Assembly: GCF_027286305.1 (NCBI RefSeq)
Contig: NZ_CP114599.1
Location: 2,170,001-2,234,000 of the forward strand
Source: Phenylobacterium sp. NIBR 498073
Lineage (GTDB): Bacteria; Pseudomonadota; Alphaproteobacteria; Caulobacterales; Caulobacteraceae
Length of the DNA: 64,000 nucleotides
Direction of reading: 5' to 3'
This document shows positions 38,844 through 47,853 of the stretch, piece by piece. Below the pieces are notes generated by a model. That model was not told the DNA's origin, did no database searches, and saw only the letters and a program-made list of their open reading frames with translations. Position 1 is the first letter of the stretch. Each line of letters opens with the position of its first letter. The position numbers and the translations under genes were made by a program.

Positions 38844-39278
38844 ATGAAGCCGTTGGCCACCATCGGCTACGAGGCCGCCACCCAGGACGCGGTCATCGAC
38901 CGCCTGAAGGCCGCCGGCGTCGAACTGCTGGTCGATGTGCGGGCGGTGGCCGCCTCGCGCCGCGCCGGATTCTCCAAGACCGTGCTGGCCGCCAGCCTGG
39001 CGGAGGCGGGGATCGGCTATGTCCACCTGCGCCAGCTCGGCACCCCCAAGCCGGGCCGCGAGGCCGCCCGCAAGGGCCGCATCGCCGAGATGACCGCGAT
39101 CTTCGAGGAGCACCTGGCCGAGCCCGCCGCCCAGCTTGAGCTGGCCGCGGCCAAGGAACTTGCGGCCGAGCGCAAGATCGCGCTGCTCTGCTTCGAGGCC
39201 GACCACCGCGGCTGCCACCGCAAGATCCTTGCCGACCGCATCTGTGAAGACCTCGGCTGCGCGATCGAGCATCTCTGA
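38844..39278 (+). CDS. DUF488 protein
   Basis: 144 residues, starting 1 base after the MscS stop. The family has a conserved start (TIGYEAATQDAVIDRLKAAG), VDVRAVAASRRAGFSK, HLRQLGTPK and the end LLCFEADHRGCHRKILADRI, with Cys and His/CHR that may bind metal or form an active site. It resembles a Rossmann-like fold with unknown function. Co-transcription with mscS is likely from the spacing. Confidence 0.88.
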   Translation: MKPLATIGYEAATQDAVIDRLKAAGVELLVDVRAVAASRRAGFSKTVLAASLAEAGIGYVHLRQLGTPKPGREAARKGRIAEMTAIFEEHLAEPAAQLELAAAKELAAERKIALLCFEADHRGCHRKILADRICEDLGCAIEHL

Positions 39279-39691
39279 ACCGACCTGAGCGACTATTCGC
39301 CTGACAAGCCGCGCCGGTTCTGCCTCCTTCGAGGGACTGGAGGAACGCACATGGCCCAGGTATTCGTGTCGCCCCGATTTAAGATTGGCCCTCTCACAAC
39401 TTGAGAGTGGCCCGATATATCGAAGCGGGGGCAGAGGGTGCGTAGCCAGCCAGGCTTATGGTGGGCTGACAATTCGACCCCGCCGCCGCGACGCCCGGGC
39501 TGATGGGAATGGTCGCGCGTTCTTCCTGGTCGACCGATTGCTTTCCCCGGTGCTGCGCTGGACCGGCGCCAAGGGCGTGCAGGGACTGGCCGACCCCGCC
39601 GGATTCCCGGTCATCGGCGGTCGGCAGCCGCATCCGCATGGCGATGGATTGGAAGGCCGCGCAGATAAAGGTCGATGACCTCCACTAGCTG
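39279..39691. other. Intergenic region with possible gene remnant and micro-ORF
   Basis: No full gene is supported. The plus frame 39385-39678 contains GC3-rich, gene-like codons (GRAFFLVDRLLSPVLRWTGA) but no ribosome site and an unconserved start, so a decayed gene is possible. A 17-codon ORF with a strong ribosome site lies at 39351-39404. Confidence 0.4.
39351..39404 (+). CDS. Possible leader peptide / micro-ORF
   Basis: MAQVFVSPRFKIGPLTT, 17 residues. GGAGGA at 39339-39344 sits 6 bases before ATG, an excellent Shine-Dalgarno. The last codons and stop overlap an inverted repeat (GGCCCTCTCA with TTGAGAGTGGCC, one bulge). No long gene follows in frame. It may be a translated leader, an sRNA-linked peptide or chance. 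Low confidence. Confidence 0.3.
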   Translation: MAQVFVSPRFKIGPLTT

Positions 39692-39910
39692 TCAGCCGAA
39701 CCCGCGCTTCAGCTTTTCCAGCGCCGGCGTAATGGTGTCCCAGTAGGGGCGGGCGCATTCGCCGTGCCAGGGGCCGCTCAGACCGCGGACGCCGTCCGGG
39801 TCCTCGCGGAAATGCATGTGGGTGGTCGGCTCGCCTGGGCGGATCGGCAGCTTGCACTTGGGGCACCACCGGCCGCGCGGATCGCCGCCGGGAACGTCGT
39901 CATAGGCCAT
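39692..39910 (-). CDS. Small zinc-ribbon-like protein
   Basis: 72 residues (MAYDDVPGGDPRGRWCPKCK). It contains WCPKCKLPIRPGEPTTHMHF and WHGECARPY: two CxxC-like cysteines, then His and a later Cys that could complete a zinc site. The start is ATG with AGTACC/GGGGGAG upstream. Read in this frame it has the composition of a real gene, unlike the longer overlapping minus frame. Function unknown; small zinc-binding regulators or chaperone-like proteins are possible. Confidence 0.65.
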   Translation of the reverse strand: MAYDDVPGGDPRGRWCPKCKLPIRPGEPTTHMHFREDPDGVRGLSGPWHGECARPYWDTITPALEKLKRGFG

Positions 39911-39985
39911 CTCGGTACTCCCCCGGGGAACTGAGGTTTAGCTTAGCCCTCAGCTTCCCGGAGGCCGACGCGGCACGGCGCCGCG

Positions 39986-41101
39986 TCAGCGTTTGCGCAC
40001 GAACACCGTGCCGGCCGAATAGCCGGCGCCGAACGAGCAGATCAGGCCCGTCTCGCCGCTTTGGAAGTCCTCGTTGGCCTTGTGGAAGGCGATGATCGAA
40101 CCGGCCGAGGAGGTGTTCGCATATTCATCTAGGATGATAACGTTTTCGCCCGGCGCAGGTTCGCGTCCCAGCACCCGCTTGCCGATCAGTTCGTTCATGT
40201 TGATGTTGGCCTGGTGCAGCCACATGCGCTTCAGGCCGGTCGGGTCGATGCCCAGGTCGCCGGCGTGGGCGACGATCATCTCCGAGACCATCGGCACGAC
40301 CTCGCGGAACACCTTGCGGCCTTCCTGCACGAACAGCTTGTCGGCGGCGCCGACGCCCTCGGGGGCGGCGCGGTTCAGGAAGCCGAAGTTGTTGCGGATG
40401 TTGTTCGAGAACTGGGTCTTCAGCCGCGTGCCCAGGATGTCCCAGCCGCCGACGGCGTCCTCCGCCCGCTCGACGATCACCGCGGTGGCGACGTCGCCGA
40501 AGATGAAGTGGCTGTCGCGGTCGCGGAAGTTCAGGTGGCCCGAGCAGACCTCCGGATTGACCATCAGCACCGCGCGGGCCGAGCCCGAGCCGACGAAGTC
40601 GGCGGCGGTCTTGATCCCGAAGGTGGCCGACGAGCAGGCGACGTTCATGTCGAAGGCGAAGCCCTCGATGCCCAGCGCCTGCTGCACCTCGATGGCCATG
40701 GCCGGATAGGCGCGCTGCATGTTCGAGGCCGCGCAGATCACCGCGCCGATCTGGCTGACGTCCTTGCCCCAGCGCTCGATGGCCTGCTTGGCGGCCTCGA
40801 CCGCGATCTCGGCCAGCACCGAGATCTGGTCGTTCGGGCGTTCCGGAATGATCGGCCGCATCAGGTCCGGATCGACCAGCCCGGTCTTGTCAATGACGAA
40901 GCGCGACTTGATGCCCGAGGCCTTCTCGATGAACTCGGCCGACGACGGGGTCAGGGCGACGACTTCGCCGGCGGCGATGGCCTCGGCGTTGGCGGCGTTG
41001 AACCGCTCGACATAGGTGTTGAAAGTCTCGACCAGCTCGGTGTTCGAGAGGCTGTGCGGCGGGGTGTAGAGGCCCGTGGCCGCGATCACGGCTTGATGCA
41101 A
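39986..41101 (-). CDS. Beta-ketoacyl-ACP synthase III family protein
   Basis: 371 residues. KAS III condenses acyl-CoA with malonyl-ACP. The catalytic triad is visible: Cys156 in FDMNVACSSATFG, His296 in WLHQANINM and Asn329 in DEYANTSSAGS. GIKSRFVID and GVGAADKLFV-type blocks also fit. It starts MHQAVIAATGLYTPPHSLSN. It differs from housekeeping FabH in length and context: no other fatty-acid gene is adjacent, suggesting a secondary KAS III (FabH-like, perhaps for branched or long-chain starters or signal synthesis). Start 41101, convergent with the small zinc-ribbon gene on the same side. Confidence 0.88.
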   Translation of the reverse strand: MHQAVIAATGLYTPPHSLSNTELVETFNTYVERFNAANAEAIAAGEVVALTPSSAEFIEKASGIKSRFVIDKTGLVDPDLMRPIIPERPNDQISVLAEIAVEAAKQAIERWGKDVSQIGAVICAASNMQRAYPAMAIEVQQALGIEGFAFDMNVACSSATFGIKTAADFVGSGSARAVLMVNPEVCSGHLNFRDRDSHFIFGDVATAVIVERAEDAVGGWDILGTRLKTQFSNNIRNNFGFLNRAAPEGVGAADKLFVQEGRKVFREVVPMVSEMIVAHAGDLGIDPTGLKRMWLHQANINMNELIGKRVLGREPAPGENVIILDEYANTSSAGSIIAFHKANEDFQSGETGLICSFGAGYSAGTVFVRKR

Positions 41102-41316
41102 AACGCTGTCTCCGACGACCGCTCCTCTCGTCGAACGGGGAGCTTCGGATCACAGTGATAGCACGTTCGCTTACGGCGTCAGCGGTCGATGTGGCCGCAA
41201 GGCAACAGACACAATTCGTCTTCTGATTGTCCCGGCAGGGGCCCTTTCTCGCCCCGTTTGGGCGCGACCAAGCCCGCGTGGCTGGAGATCGCCACGCCTA
41301 AGTACGGAGTAAAAAC

Positions 41317-41844
41317 ATGAACAAGAACATTTCTCTCATCGCCGCCGTCGCCGCTGTCGCCATGGTCCCCGTCGCCGCCAACGCCCAGGCCGTCACCGGC
41401 TACGGCTCGGTCGGCTACAGCCACCACGACCTGGAAGGCGCCGACGTCGGCGCGATCCAGGGCCGTCTGGGCGCCCGTTTCAACCCCTACCTCGGCGTCG
41501 AGGGCGAGCTTGGCTTCGGCGTGAAGAAGGACGACGTCTCGATCGGCGGCGTCAACGGCAAGGCCGAACTGAAGAACTCGGCCGCCATCTACGGCGTCGG
41601 CTTCCTGCCGGTGGCCCCGAACGCCGACCTCTACGCCCGCGTCGGCTACGGCAAGAGCGAAGGCAAGGTCTCGGTCCCGGGCGCGATCGCCAAGGCCGAC
41701 GGCAACAGCTGGAACTACGGCGTCGGCGGTCAGTACTTCCTCGACGACAAGAACGGCGTGCGCGCCGACTACACTCGTCACGATTTCGAGGATGACGCCG
41801 GCAAGGCCGACGTCTGGTCGGTCGGCTACGTGCGCAAGTTCTAA
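41317..41844 (+). CDS. Small outer membrane beta-barrel protein (OmpA-like porin fold)
   Basis: 175 residues with a signal peptide (LIAAVAAVAMVPVAANAQA). The rest is eight amphipathic strands typical of OmpA/OmpW/Ail-sized barrels (VTGYGSVGYSHHDLEGADVG, VEGELGFGVKKDDVSIG, YARVGYGKSEGKV, YGVGGQYFLDDKNGVRADYTRHDF). The terminal strand VWSVGYVRKF ends in Phe, the usual barrel-insertion signal. GGAGT precedes the ATG. Followed by a strong terminator, so it is monocistronic. Function: structural or adhesive; not specified by the sequence. Confidence 0.88.
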   Translation: MNKNISLIAAVAAVAMVPVAANAQAVTGYGSVGYSHHDLEGADVGAIQGRLGARFNPYLGVEGELGFGVKKDDVSIGGVNGKAELKNSAAIYGVGFLPVAPNADLYARVGYGKSEGKVSVPGAIAKADGNSWNYGVGGQYFLDDKNGVRADYTRHDFEDDAGKADVWSVGYVRKF

Positions 41845-41866
41845 GCGGCGCATCTAGCCCGAATGG

Positions 41867-41900
41867 AAAGGGCCGCCTCCTTGCGGGGGCGGCCCTTTTT
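41867..41900 (+). terminator. Strong intrinsic terminator after the outer membrane protein
   Basis: AAAGGGCCGCC (41867-41877) pairs perfectly with GGCGGCCCTTT (41888-41898), followed by TT. Confidence 0.9.
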
Positions 41901-41927
41901 CATGGTCGCTTGCCTTTCGCGCCGCCG

Positions 41928-42146
41928 TCAGGCGGCCGCGCTGTGCAGAAAGCGTCCGGCCAGGTCGCCGTTGCGCAGGAAGATGCTCACCTCGGCGGCG
42001 CTTCCCGAGCGCGCATAGCGGTCGGCCAGGGCCCGGGCGGCGGCTTCGGCGCGTCCCCCGGCCTCGAAGATAAGTTCGTTGTCGAAGGCTTCGGAACGAA
42101 CGGCCCAGCCTTCACCGGCGGGCGCGACAAGAATTTGCAGAGCCAT
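41928..42146 (-). CDS. Small conserved-looking protein, DUF2188-like
   Basis: 72 residues: MALQILVAPAGEGWAVRSEA, EAAARALADRYARSGSAAEVSIFLRNGDLAGRFL. It has the alpha/beta pattern of DUF2188-type proteins (strand-strand-helix-strand). AAAGGAG lies 6 bases before the ATG, an excellent ribosome site. Function unknown. The palindrome at 42185-42209 is in its promoter region. Confidence 0.65.
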   Translation of the reverse strand: MALQILVAPAGEGWAVRSEAFDNELIFEAGGRAEAAARALADRYARSGSAAEVSIFLRNGDLAGRFLHSAAA

Positions 42147-42184
42147 GTGAGCTCCTTTTTTTACGCTACTGATTTTTCGGGGTT

Positions 42185-42209
42185 CGTGACGCCCCTACTA
42201 GGCGTCACG
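42185..42209. promoter_or_regulatory. Perfect inverted repeat upstream of the 41928-42146 gene
   Basis: CGTGACGCC (42185-42193) and GGCGTCACG (42201-42209), loop of 7. It lies 39-63 bases upstream of the minus-strand ATG and has no T tract, so an operator is more likely than a terminator. Confidence 0.4.
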
Positions 42210-42437
42210 ATCGAGCATGCAGGCGGCCATTGCATGGCCCCCGCTGGGCGAGGTCAGGCCGGCATTCGGCCCTGTTTAAGATGACATCGACACATGTGCG
42301 TCGCTCGCTGGCTCGCTTCCGATGCGAGCAGAGATAGTGCTCCCGTGACGTTTCGCCACCCCAGAAACCCAGAAAAGCGCGTGAAGTTTCACTGAAGGCG
42401 CGCTTGCCAGCGCCAAACGGGGCGGCGAGGGTAGGGG

Positions 42438-43133
42438 CTACGCGCCTGGACCCGACCAGATCGGCCCGGCCAGGATCGCCCCGCTGGTGAAGTCCTGCAG
42501 ATAGACCTCGAGGCCGCCCTCGCGGGGCTCGTCCTCCTCGCGATAAGCCTTCGGCGCCAGCCGCGCGGCCCGCCAGCGCAGCACGTCGAACTGCAGCCGG
42601 GCGACCTTGACCTCGTCCTCGCGGGCCTCGCGGGCGATGGCCCAGGCCAGGTCCGCCAGCATCTCGGCCTGCATCCGGCGGGCCTGCCGGTACATGGCGG
42701 CGAAGTCGTCGTGCCCGCGCAGCCACTCATAGACCGTGCCGGTGACCGGCATGTCGTCCTCGCCGCAAATCTCCAGCAGGCTGCGGCCGCTGGCCAGTCG
42801 GCGGCAGATTTCCTCGCCGACCTCGGCCCGATAGGCGTCGGGGCGCGCCCAGGGGCGGGCGCGCTTCCAGGCCCGGTCGGCCGCCTTGGCGCGATAGGCG
42901 TCCCGCCGCCCGGCCTGCGCTGCGGCCTGCGCCTGTCGCAATGCCGTCCCGAACGCCGGCCGCACGGCGGCCCAGCGGTGCACGGTCGCCGCGCCGGGCA
43001 TGTCGCGCGGCTTGCAGATCGCTCGCAGGCTTTCGCCGGCCGCGACGCGGCTGCAGATCTGCGCGGCGGTCGCCTCGCAGAACGGCGTCGCCGCGCGTTT
43101 GCGCGGGCGCTCGGTTTCGGTGGATTCATGCAT
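42438..43133 (-). CDS. Orphan terminase-small-subunit-like protein with a duplicated HTH module
   Basis: 231 residues from ATG 43133. Bacteriophage terminase small subunits of the Sf6 type recognise packaging DNA through an HTH and oligomerise. Module 1 is residues 22-69 (ICSRVAAGESLRAIC, MPGAATVHRWAAVRPAF) and module 2 residues 105-152 (ICRRLASGRSLLEIC, MPVTGTVYEWLRGHDDF); they align throughout. After module 2 come the typical ARRMQAEMLADLAWAIAREA and RLQFDVLRWRAARLAPKAY. No large terminase, portal or other phage gene is nearby. It may be a domesticated DNA-binding protein. Ribosome site and codon use look normal for the host. Confidence 0.75.
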   Translation of the reverse strand: MHESTETERPRKRAATPFCEATAAQICSRVAAGESLRAICKPRDMPGAATVHRWAAVRPAFGTALRQAQAAAQAGRRDAYRAKAADRAWKRARPWARPDAYRAEVGEEICRRLASGRSLLEICGEDDMPVTGTVYEWLRGHDDFAAMYRQARRMQAEMLADLAWAIAREAREDEVKVARLQFDVLRWRAARLAPKAYREEDEPREGGLEVYLQDFTSGAILAGPIWSGPGA

Positions 43134-43288
43134 CCCGCCAGTATAGCGTGCAGGTGAAACAAAGCAAGAACATACAACGTTCGACGCCGTCATCTGAGGC
43201 ATCCGCGCCACAAGCTGAAAAACTTGCCGGCCGCGGCCTTGCGACCCCTCGCGCACAGGCGGGAGCAGGCCCATATCGGGCTTCTCCC

Positions 43289-43948
43289 ATGGAAGCGTTC
43301 ATTCAGAGTCTCGCAGATTTCATCGCCCGGCACGCCGCCTGGGCCGGCCTTGTGCTGGGCGTCGTCACGCTGCTGGAATCGCTGGTCCTGATCGGCGCCT
43401 TCATTCCGGCCACCGCCCTGATGGTGATGGCCGGTGGTCTGATCGCCGCCGGCGTGCTCGATCCGGTCCAGGTGGTGCTCTGGTGCGTCGCCGGCGCGAT
43501 CGTCGGCGATGCGGTTTCGTTCGAACTCGGCCGCCGGCTGGGCCCGCGCGCCCTGCGCCATCCGATGTTCCGGGGGCATCGCCGCAAGGTCGCCCGCACG
43601 CGCCTGTTCAACCGCCGCTACGGCGCGGCCTCGATCTTCATCGGCCGGTTCTTCGGCCCGCTGCGCGCCTTCGTGCCGCTGGTCGCCGGGCTGCTGCAGA
43701 TGCGCCGCCGCACCTTCCAGCTGGCCAACGCCGTGTCGGCGGCGATCTGGGTTCTGGCCATCCTCGCGCCCGGCTATTTCGCCGCCAAGGGCCTGGCCGA
43801 ACTCGAGGCCTTGGGCGAAGCGCACCTCACCACCATCGCCGCCATCACCCTGGGCGGCCTGGTGATCGTCGGCCTGGTCGCCCGCGAGGTCTTGCGTCGC
43901 CGCGTTGCGGCCGGGGCGCCGCCGCTGCTTGCGAAGCCACGCGCCTAG
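43289..43948 (+). CDS. DedA-family membrane protein
   Basis: 219 residues. DedA proteins are polytopic inner membrane proteins linked to undecaprenyl-phosphate or phospholipid flipping and membrane homeostasis. Typical blocks are VVTLLESLVLIGAFIPATAL, GALIAAG, CVAGAIVGDAVSFELGRRLG, FNRRYGAASIFIGRFFGPLRAFVPLVAGL and a C-terminal helix. The conserved F-x-G-R-(F/W) GP and Arg residues of the family are present. Start ATG 43289 begins MEAFIQSLADFIARH. It is divergent from the terminase-like gene, sharing a 155-base intergenic region. Confidence 0.9.
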   Translation: MEAFIQSLADFIARHAAWAGLVLGVVTLLESLVLIGAFIPATALMVMAGGLIAAGVLDPVQVVLWCVAGAIVGDAVSFELGRRLGPRALRHPMFRGHRRKVARTRLFNRRYGAASIFIGRFFGPLRAFVPLVAGLLQMRRRTFQLANAVSAAIWVLAILAPGYFAAKGLAELEALGEAHLTTIAAITLGGLVIVGLVAREVLRRRVAAGAPPLLAKPRA

Positions 43949-44009
43949 ATAGGCTGTCACTTGACGGTCACGTTCGGCGGGCGGACCCTGCCGGCGGGGA
44001 GGACCACAA

Positions 44010-44413
44010 GTGTCGCAAGCATTCTTCGTGCAGTTCGCTGCGTCGGCGGGGGCGATCGCCCTGCTGGTGGGGCTGGCCGCCTGGGCCAAGATCGCCAAGC
44101 CGATGACGCCGCTGACCGACGCCAAGGCTCTGGACCTGCTCGCGCAGGAGTTCCCCGGCCGCCCGATCGAGCGCATCTGGGTAGCGGTCGACGGCCGCGG
44201 CGCCCTGGCCAAGTCGGGCGCGGCCGCCCTGGTGCTGTGCGAGGTCGGCGACGGCTATGTCGCCCGCCATATCCCCTGGACCCAGGCGGTGGCCTCCTCG
44301 TTCCGTGACGGGGTCGTCCGGCTCGACCTGTCCGACGTCGCCGCGCCGCTGGCGCGGCTGGCGCTGCAGAACTGGCCGCCGGCCCCGGGCCCGGACGAGG
44401 ACCGCCGCGCCGC

Positions 44414-44417
<4 letters not shown>
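44010..44417 (+). CDS. Membrane-anchored hypothetical protein
   Basis: 135 residues from GTG 44010, preceded by GGAGG. One N-terminal membrane segment (FVQFAASAGAIALLVGLAAWA) is followed by a soluble alpha/beta domain (ALDLLAQEFPGRPIERIWVA, AALVLCEVGDGYVARHI, VRLDLSDVAAPLARLALQNW). The family is not recognised. Its stop overlaps the next gene's start by 4 bases (ATGA), so it is translationally coupled to the fatty acid hydroxylase, suggesting a linked role. Confidence 0.75.
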
Positions 44418-45319
<902 letters not shown>

Positions 45320-45363
45320 CCACCCTGGCAGAACCGTCAGGTTGTTCGACCGTTTAGCCCTTC

Positions 45364-45465
45364 GCTAGAGCATTTTCCGCCGAAGTGGATACCGGTTCGG
45401 CGAAGAAAATGCGCTAAATTCAAAGAGTCTTGAGCAAAATCCGATCCAGATCGGATTTTGCTCAA
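45364..45465. repeat. Dispersed double-hairpin palindromic repeat, copy 2
   Basis: Begins CTAGAGCATTTTCCGCC and includes CGAAGAAAATGCGC (hairpin 1). Hairpin 2 is a perfect 17-bp inverted repeat, TTGAGCAAAATCCGATC (45430-45446) with 45449-45465, separated by 2 bases. It lies in an intergenic space. Confidence 0.85.
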
Positions 45466-45493
45466 GGCTGGGGCCAGGCGGACGCGAGGCGAG

Positions 45494-46390
45494 ATGGCTC
45501 ACGACACTTCCACACGGGCGGCGCTGGACGCGCCCGGCGCCGGTCTGGCGGGCGCCCTCGACCGGCGGATCTTCGGGCCCTCGCGGGTCGACTATTCGCA
45601 GCCGAAGGGCGATCCGGGCCTCTATGGACCCGACTCGGTCGCCTGGCGGGTGCACGCCAACCCCATCGCCCTGGCGATCGGCGGGGTGGCGGCGGTGATC
45701 CTCGAACTGGCCGAACCGCGGGTCCGCACCGGGGTCTGGGAGCACTCGATCTTCGCCCGCGACCCGCTGACCCGCATGCGCCGCACCGGCGAGGCGACCA
45801 TGATCACCACCTACGCGGCGACCGCCGAGGCGCAGGCCCGCATCGCCATGGTCGCCCGCATGCACGAAAAGGTCCGCGGCCGCACGCCCGAGGGGATGGA
45901 CTACCACGCCCTCGATCCGGACCTGGCCGACTGGGTGCACCTCACCGCCGCCTACGGCTTCCTCAACGCCTATCGGCGCTATGTCGACCCGCAGATCAGC
46001 CGCGCCGACCAGGACCGCTACTATGCCGAGGGCGGCGCCGTCGGCCGTGCGTTCGGGGCGCATCGTCCGGCGGCCTCCGCCGCGGCGGTCGCCGAGGCGA
46101 TGCAGGCCATGCGGCCCAGCCTCGTGCATCACCCGATCATCGACGAGTTCCTCGGCATCGTGCGCCGCACCTCGCCGATGGGCGCGCTCGGCCGCGCCCT
46201 GCAGCCGCTGGTGGTCGAGGCCAGCATCGACCTGCTGCCGCCGGGCCTCGGCGCCCAGCTGGGCCTGACGCCCCATCCGTCGCGCCTGGCCGCGGCCAGG
46301 ATCACCCTGTCGGCGCTCGGCCGCGCCGCGCGACTGGCGCCGGGGCCCATCCCGCGCCAGGCCTATGCGCGCATGGGTCGGCGGCCCTGA
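45494..46390 (+). CDS. MpaB-family oxygenase (DUF2236)
   Basis: 298 residues from ATG 45494. The family includes fungal MpaB and the latex-clearing protein Lcp, haem-binding oxygenases of polyisoprenes or lipids. Blocks seen are [49 protein letters not shown] and [20 protein letters not shown], a hydrophobic helix-rich pattern. The haem-ligand histidines are not decided. It is near the fatty acid hydroxylase (174 bases upstream, through the repeat) and convergent with pncA (4 bases). Function assigned by family only. Confidence 0.85.
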   Translation: MAHDTSTRAALDAPGAGLAGALDRRIFGPSRVDYSQPKGDPGLYGPDSVAWRVHANPIALAIGGVAAVILELAEPRVRTGVWEHSIFARDPLTRMRRTGEATMITTYAATAEAQARIAMVARMHEKVRGRTPEGMDYHALDPDLADWVHLTAAYGFLNAYRRYVDPQISRADQDRYYAEGGAVGRAFGAHRPAASAAAVAEAMQAMRPSLVHHPIIDEFLGIVRRTSPMGALGRALQPLVVEASIDLLPPGLGAQLGLTPHPSRLAAARITLSALGRAARLAPGPIPRQAYARMGRRP

Positions 46391-46394
46391 AGCT

Positions 46395-47024
46395 CTAGGG
46401 AGCGGCGAGGGCGACGCCCAGCGCCGCGAACGAGGCCATCGCCGCGGCCGCCGATCCGTCCAGGTCGATGGCCCGGCTCGCCTGTGGGATCACCACCGCC
46501 TCGAAGCCCTCGGCGATCGCGTCCTCGGCCGAGTAGCGGACGCAGAAATCCAGCGCCAGGCCGACGAAGACGCAGCGCTTGAACCCGCGCTGGCGCAGGT
46601 AGCCGGAGAGGCCGGTGGCCGTGGTCTTGTCGTTCTCGAAGAAGGCCGAATAGCTGTCGACGGCGCGATTGTACCCCTTGCGCAGGATCAGCTCGGCGTG
46701 CGGCGTGTCGAGCGCCGGATGCAGCTGCGCGCCTGGACTGCCTTGCACGCAATGGTCCGGCCACAGGGTCTGCGGCCCATAGGCGACCTCGATGACGCTG
46801 AACGGCGCGGCCCCCGGATGGTTGGACGCGAACGAAATCTGGTCGCGCGGGTGCCAGTCCTGGGTGATCACCACATGCTCGAACCGGGCCGCGATCTGGT
46901 TGATCAGCGGCATGATCTCATCGCCGCCGGCCACCGCCAGCGCCCCGCCGGGACAAAAGTCCACCTGCGGGTCGATGACGACCAGCACGTCGCCTGGCGC
47001 GGTTTGCAGTCTCTGGATGCTCAT
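46395..47024 (-). CDS. pncA: Nicotinamidase
   Basis: 209 residues from ATG 47024. PncA deamidates nicotinamide to nicotinate in NAD salvage (and pyrazinamide). The catalytic triad is Asp18 (VVIDPQVDFCPGG), Lys116 (RKGYN) and Cys161 (GLALDFCVRYS). Zinc ligands are expected at Asp56, His58 (QDWHPRD) and His91 (WPDHCVQG). Complete and of normal length. Convergent with the MpaB gene. Confidence 0.95.
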   Translation of the reverse strand: MSIQRLQTAPGDVLVVIDPQVDFCPGGALAVAGGDEIMPLINQIAARFEHVVITQDWHPRDQISFASNHPGAAPFSVIEVAYGPQTLWPDHCVQGSPGAQLHPALDTPHAELILRKGYNRAVDSYSAFFENDKTTATGLSGYLRQRGFKRCVFVGLALDFCVRYSAEDAIAEGFEAVVIPQASRAIDLDGSAAAAMASFAALGVALAAP

Positions 47025-47125
47025 GGGGCCAGCATAGCGTCGGGCGGTCTGTCGGGACACGCCACTGCGCTGCGTCCTAGGATGGCCCCGCCATATCGGC
47101 GGACGGCGGAACGGCGGAGGCGGCT

Positions 47126-47767
47126 ATGTCGCGAGTGCGCGTAGGGGGCTTTTCGATCTCGCTCGACGGCTTCGGCGCCGGCCCAGGCCAGAGCCTGGAC
47201 CATCCCCTCGGCCGGCGCGGGGACGAATTGCACCAGTGGCTGTTCGGGACCCGCTACTTCCAGTCGATGATCGGCCAGCCGGGCGGCTCCGAGGGCGTCG
47301 ACCAGGCCTATGCCGACCGCGCCATGCGCGGCTTCGGGGCCTTCATCCTGGGACGCAACATGTTCGGGCCGGTCCGCGGGCCCTGGCCGGACGAGGCCTG
47401 GACGGGCTGGTGGGGCGATGATCCGCCCTATCACGCCCCGACCTTCGTCCTCACCCACCACAGGCGCGACCCGATCGAGATGGCGGGCGGCACGACCTTC
47501 ATTTTCGTCACCGACGGGATCGAGGCGGCGCTGGAGCAGGCGAGGGCGGCGGCCGGGGACCTCGACGTCAAGATCGGCGGCGGGGTCGAGACGGTGCGTC
47601 AGTACTTGTGCGCCGGTGCAATCGACGAAATGCACCTGGCCCTGTCGCCGGTCGTGCTCGGCCAGGGCGAGGCGCTGCTTGCCGGCATCGATCTGCCGGC
47701 CCTCGGCTTCCGCGTCACCGAACACCAGCCCGGCGAGCACGCCACCCACGTCGTCCTGGCGCGGTAG
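47126..47767 (+). CDS. RibD-C/dihydrofolate reductase-like protein
   Basis: 213 residues. The dihydrofolate-reductase fold of the RibD C-terminal family is suggested by VRVGGFSISLDGFGAG at the start, FGAFILGRNMFG, FIFVTDGIEAALEQARAAAG, and DVKIGGGVETVRQYLCAGAIDEMHLALSPVVLG. These NADPH-dependent reductases act on pterin- or flavin-precursor-like compounds; the physiological substrate is unknown. It starts divergently from pncA, with a 101-base intergenic space. A hairpin follows the stop. Confidence 0.88.
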   Translation: MSRVRVGGFSISLDGFGAGPGQSLDHPLGRRGDELHQWLFGTRYFQSMIGQPGGSEGVDQAYADRAMRGFGAFILGRNMFGPVRGPWPDEAWTGWWGDDPPYHAPTFVLTHHRRDPIEMAGGTTFIFVTDGIEAALEQARAAAGDLDVKIGGGVETVRQYLCAGAIDEMHLALSPVVLGQGEALLAGIDLPALGFRVTEHQPGEHATHVVLAR

Positions 47768-47785
47768 ACGCCCCCGACCCTGACC

Positions 47786-47805
47786 CCGACCCGTCTTCGG
47801 GTCGG
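47786..47805. terminator. Hairpin after the reductase gene
   Basis: Perfect 8-bp stem CCGACCCG (47786-47793) with CGGGTCGG (47798-47805), TCTT loop, no T tract. Confidence 0.45.
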
Positions 47806-47853
47806 GTCCGGAATGCGCCAGACGGCGGGCTCGCGGTCGCTAACTCTGCGGCC

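Noticed and set aside
39385-39678. 97-codon frame in the gap after DUF488
   Set aside because: Gene-like codons at the end, but no ribosome site, so kept only as a possible remnant in the gap description.
42216-42278. 20-codon ORF beginning MQAAIAWPPLG
   Set aside because: No ribosome site and no conserved features.
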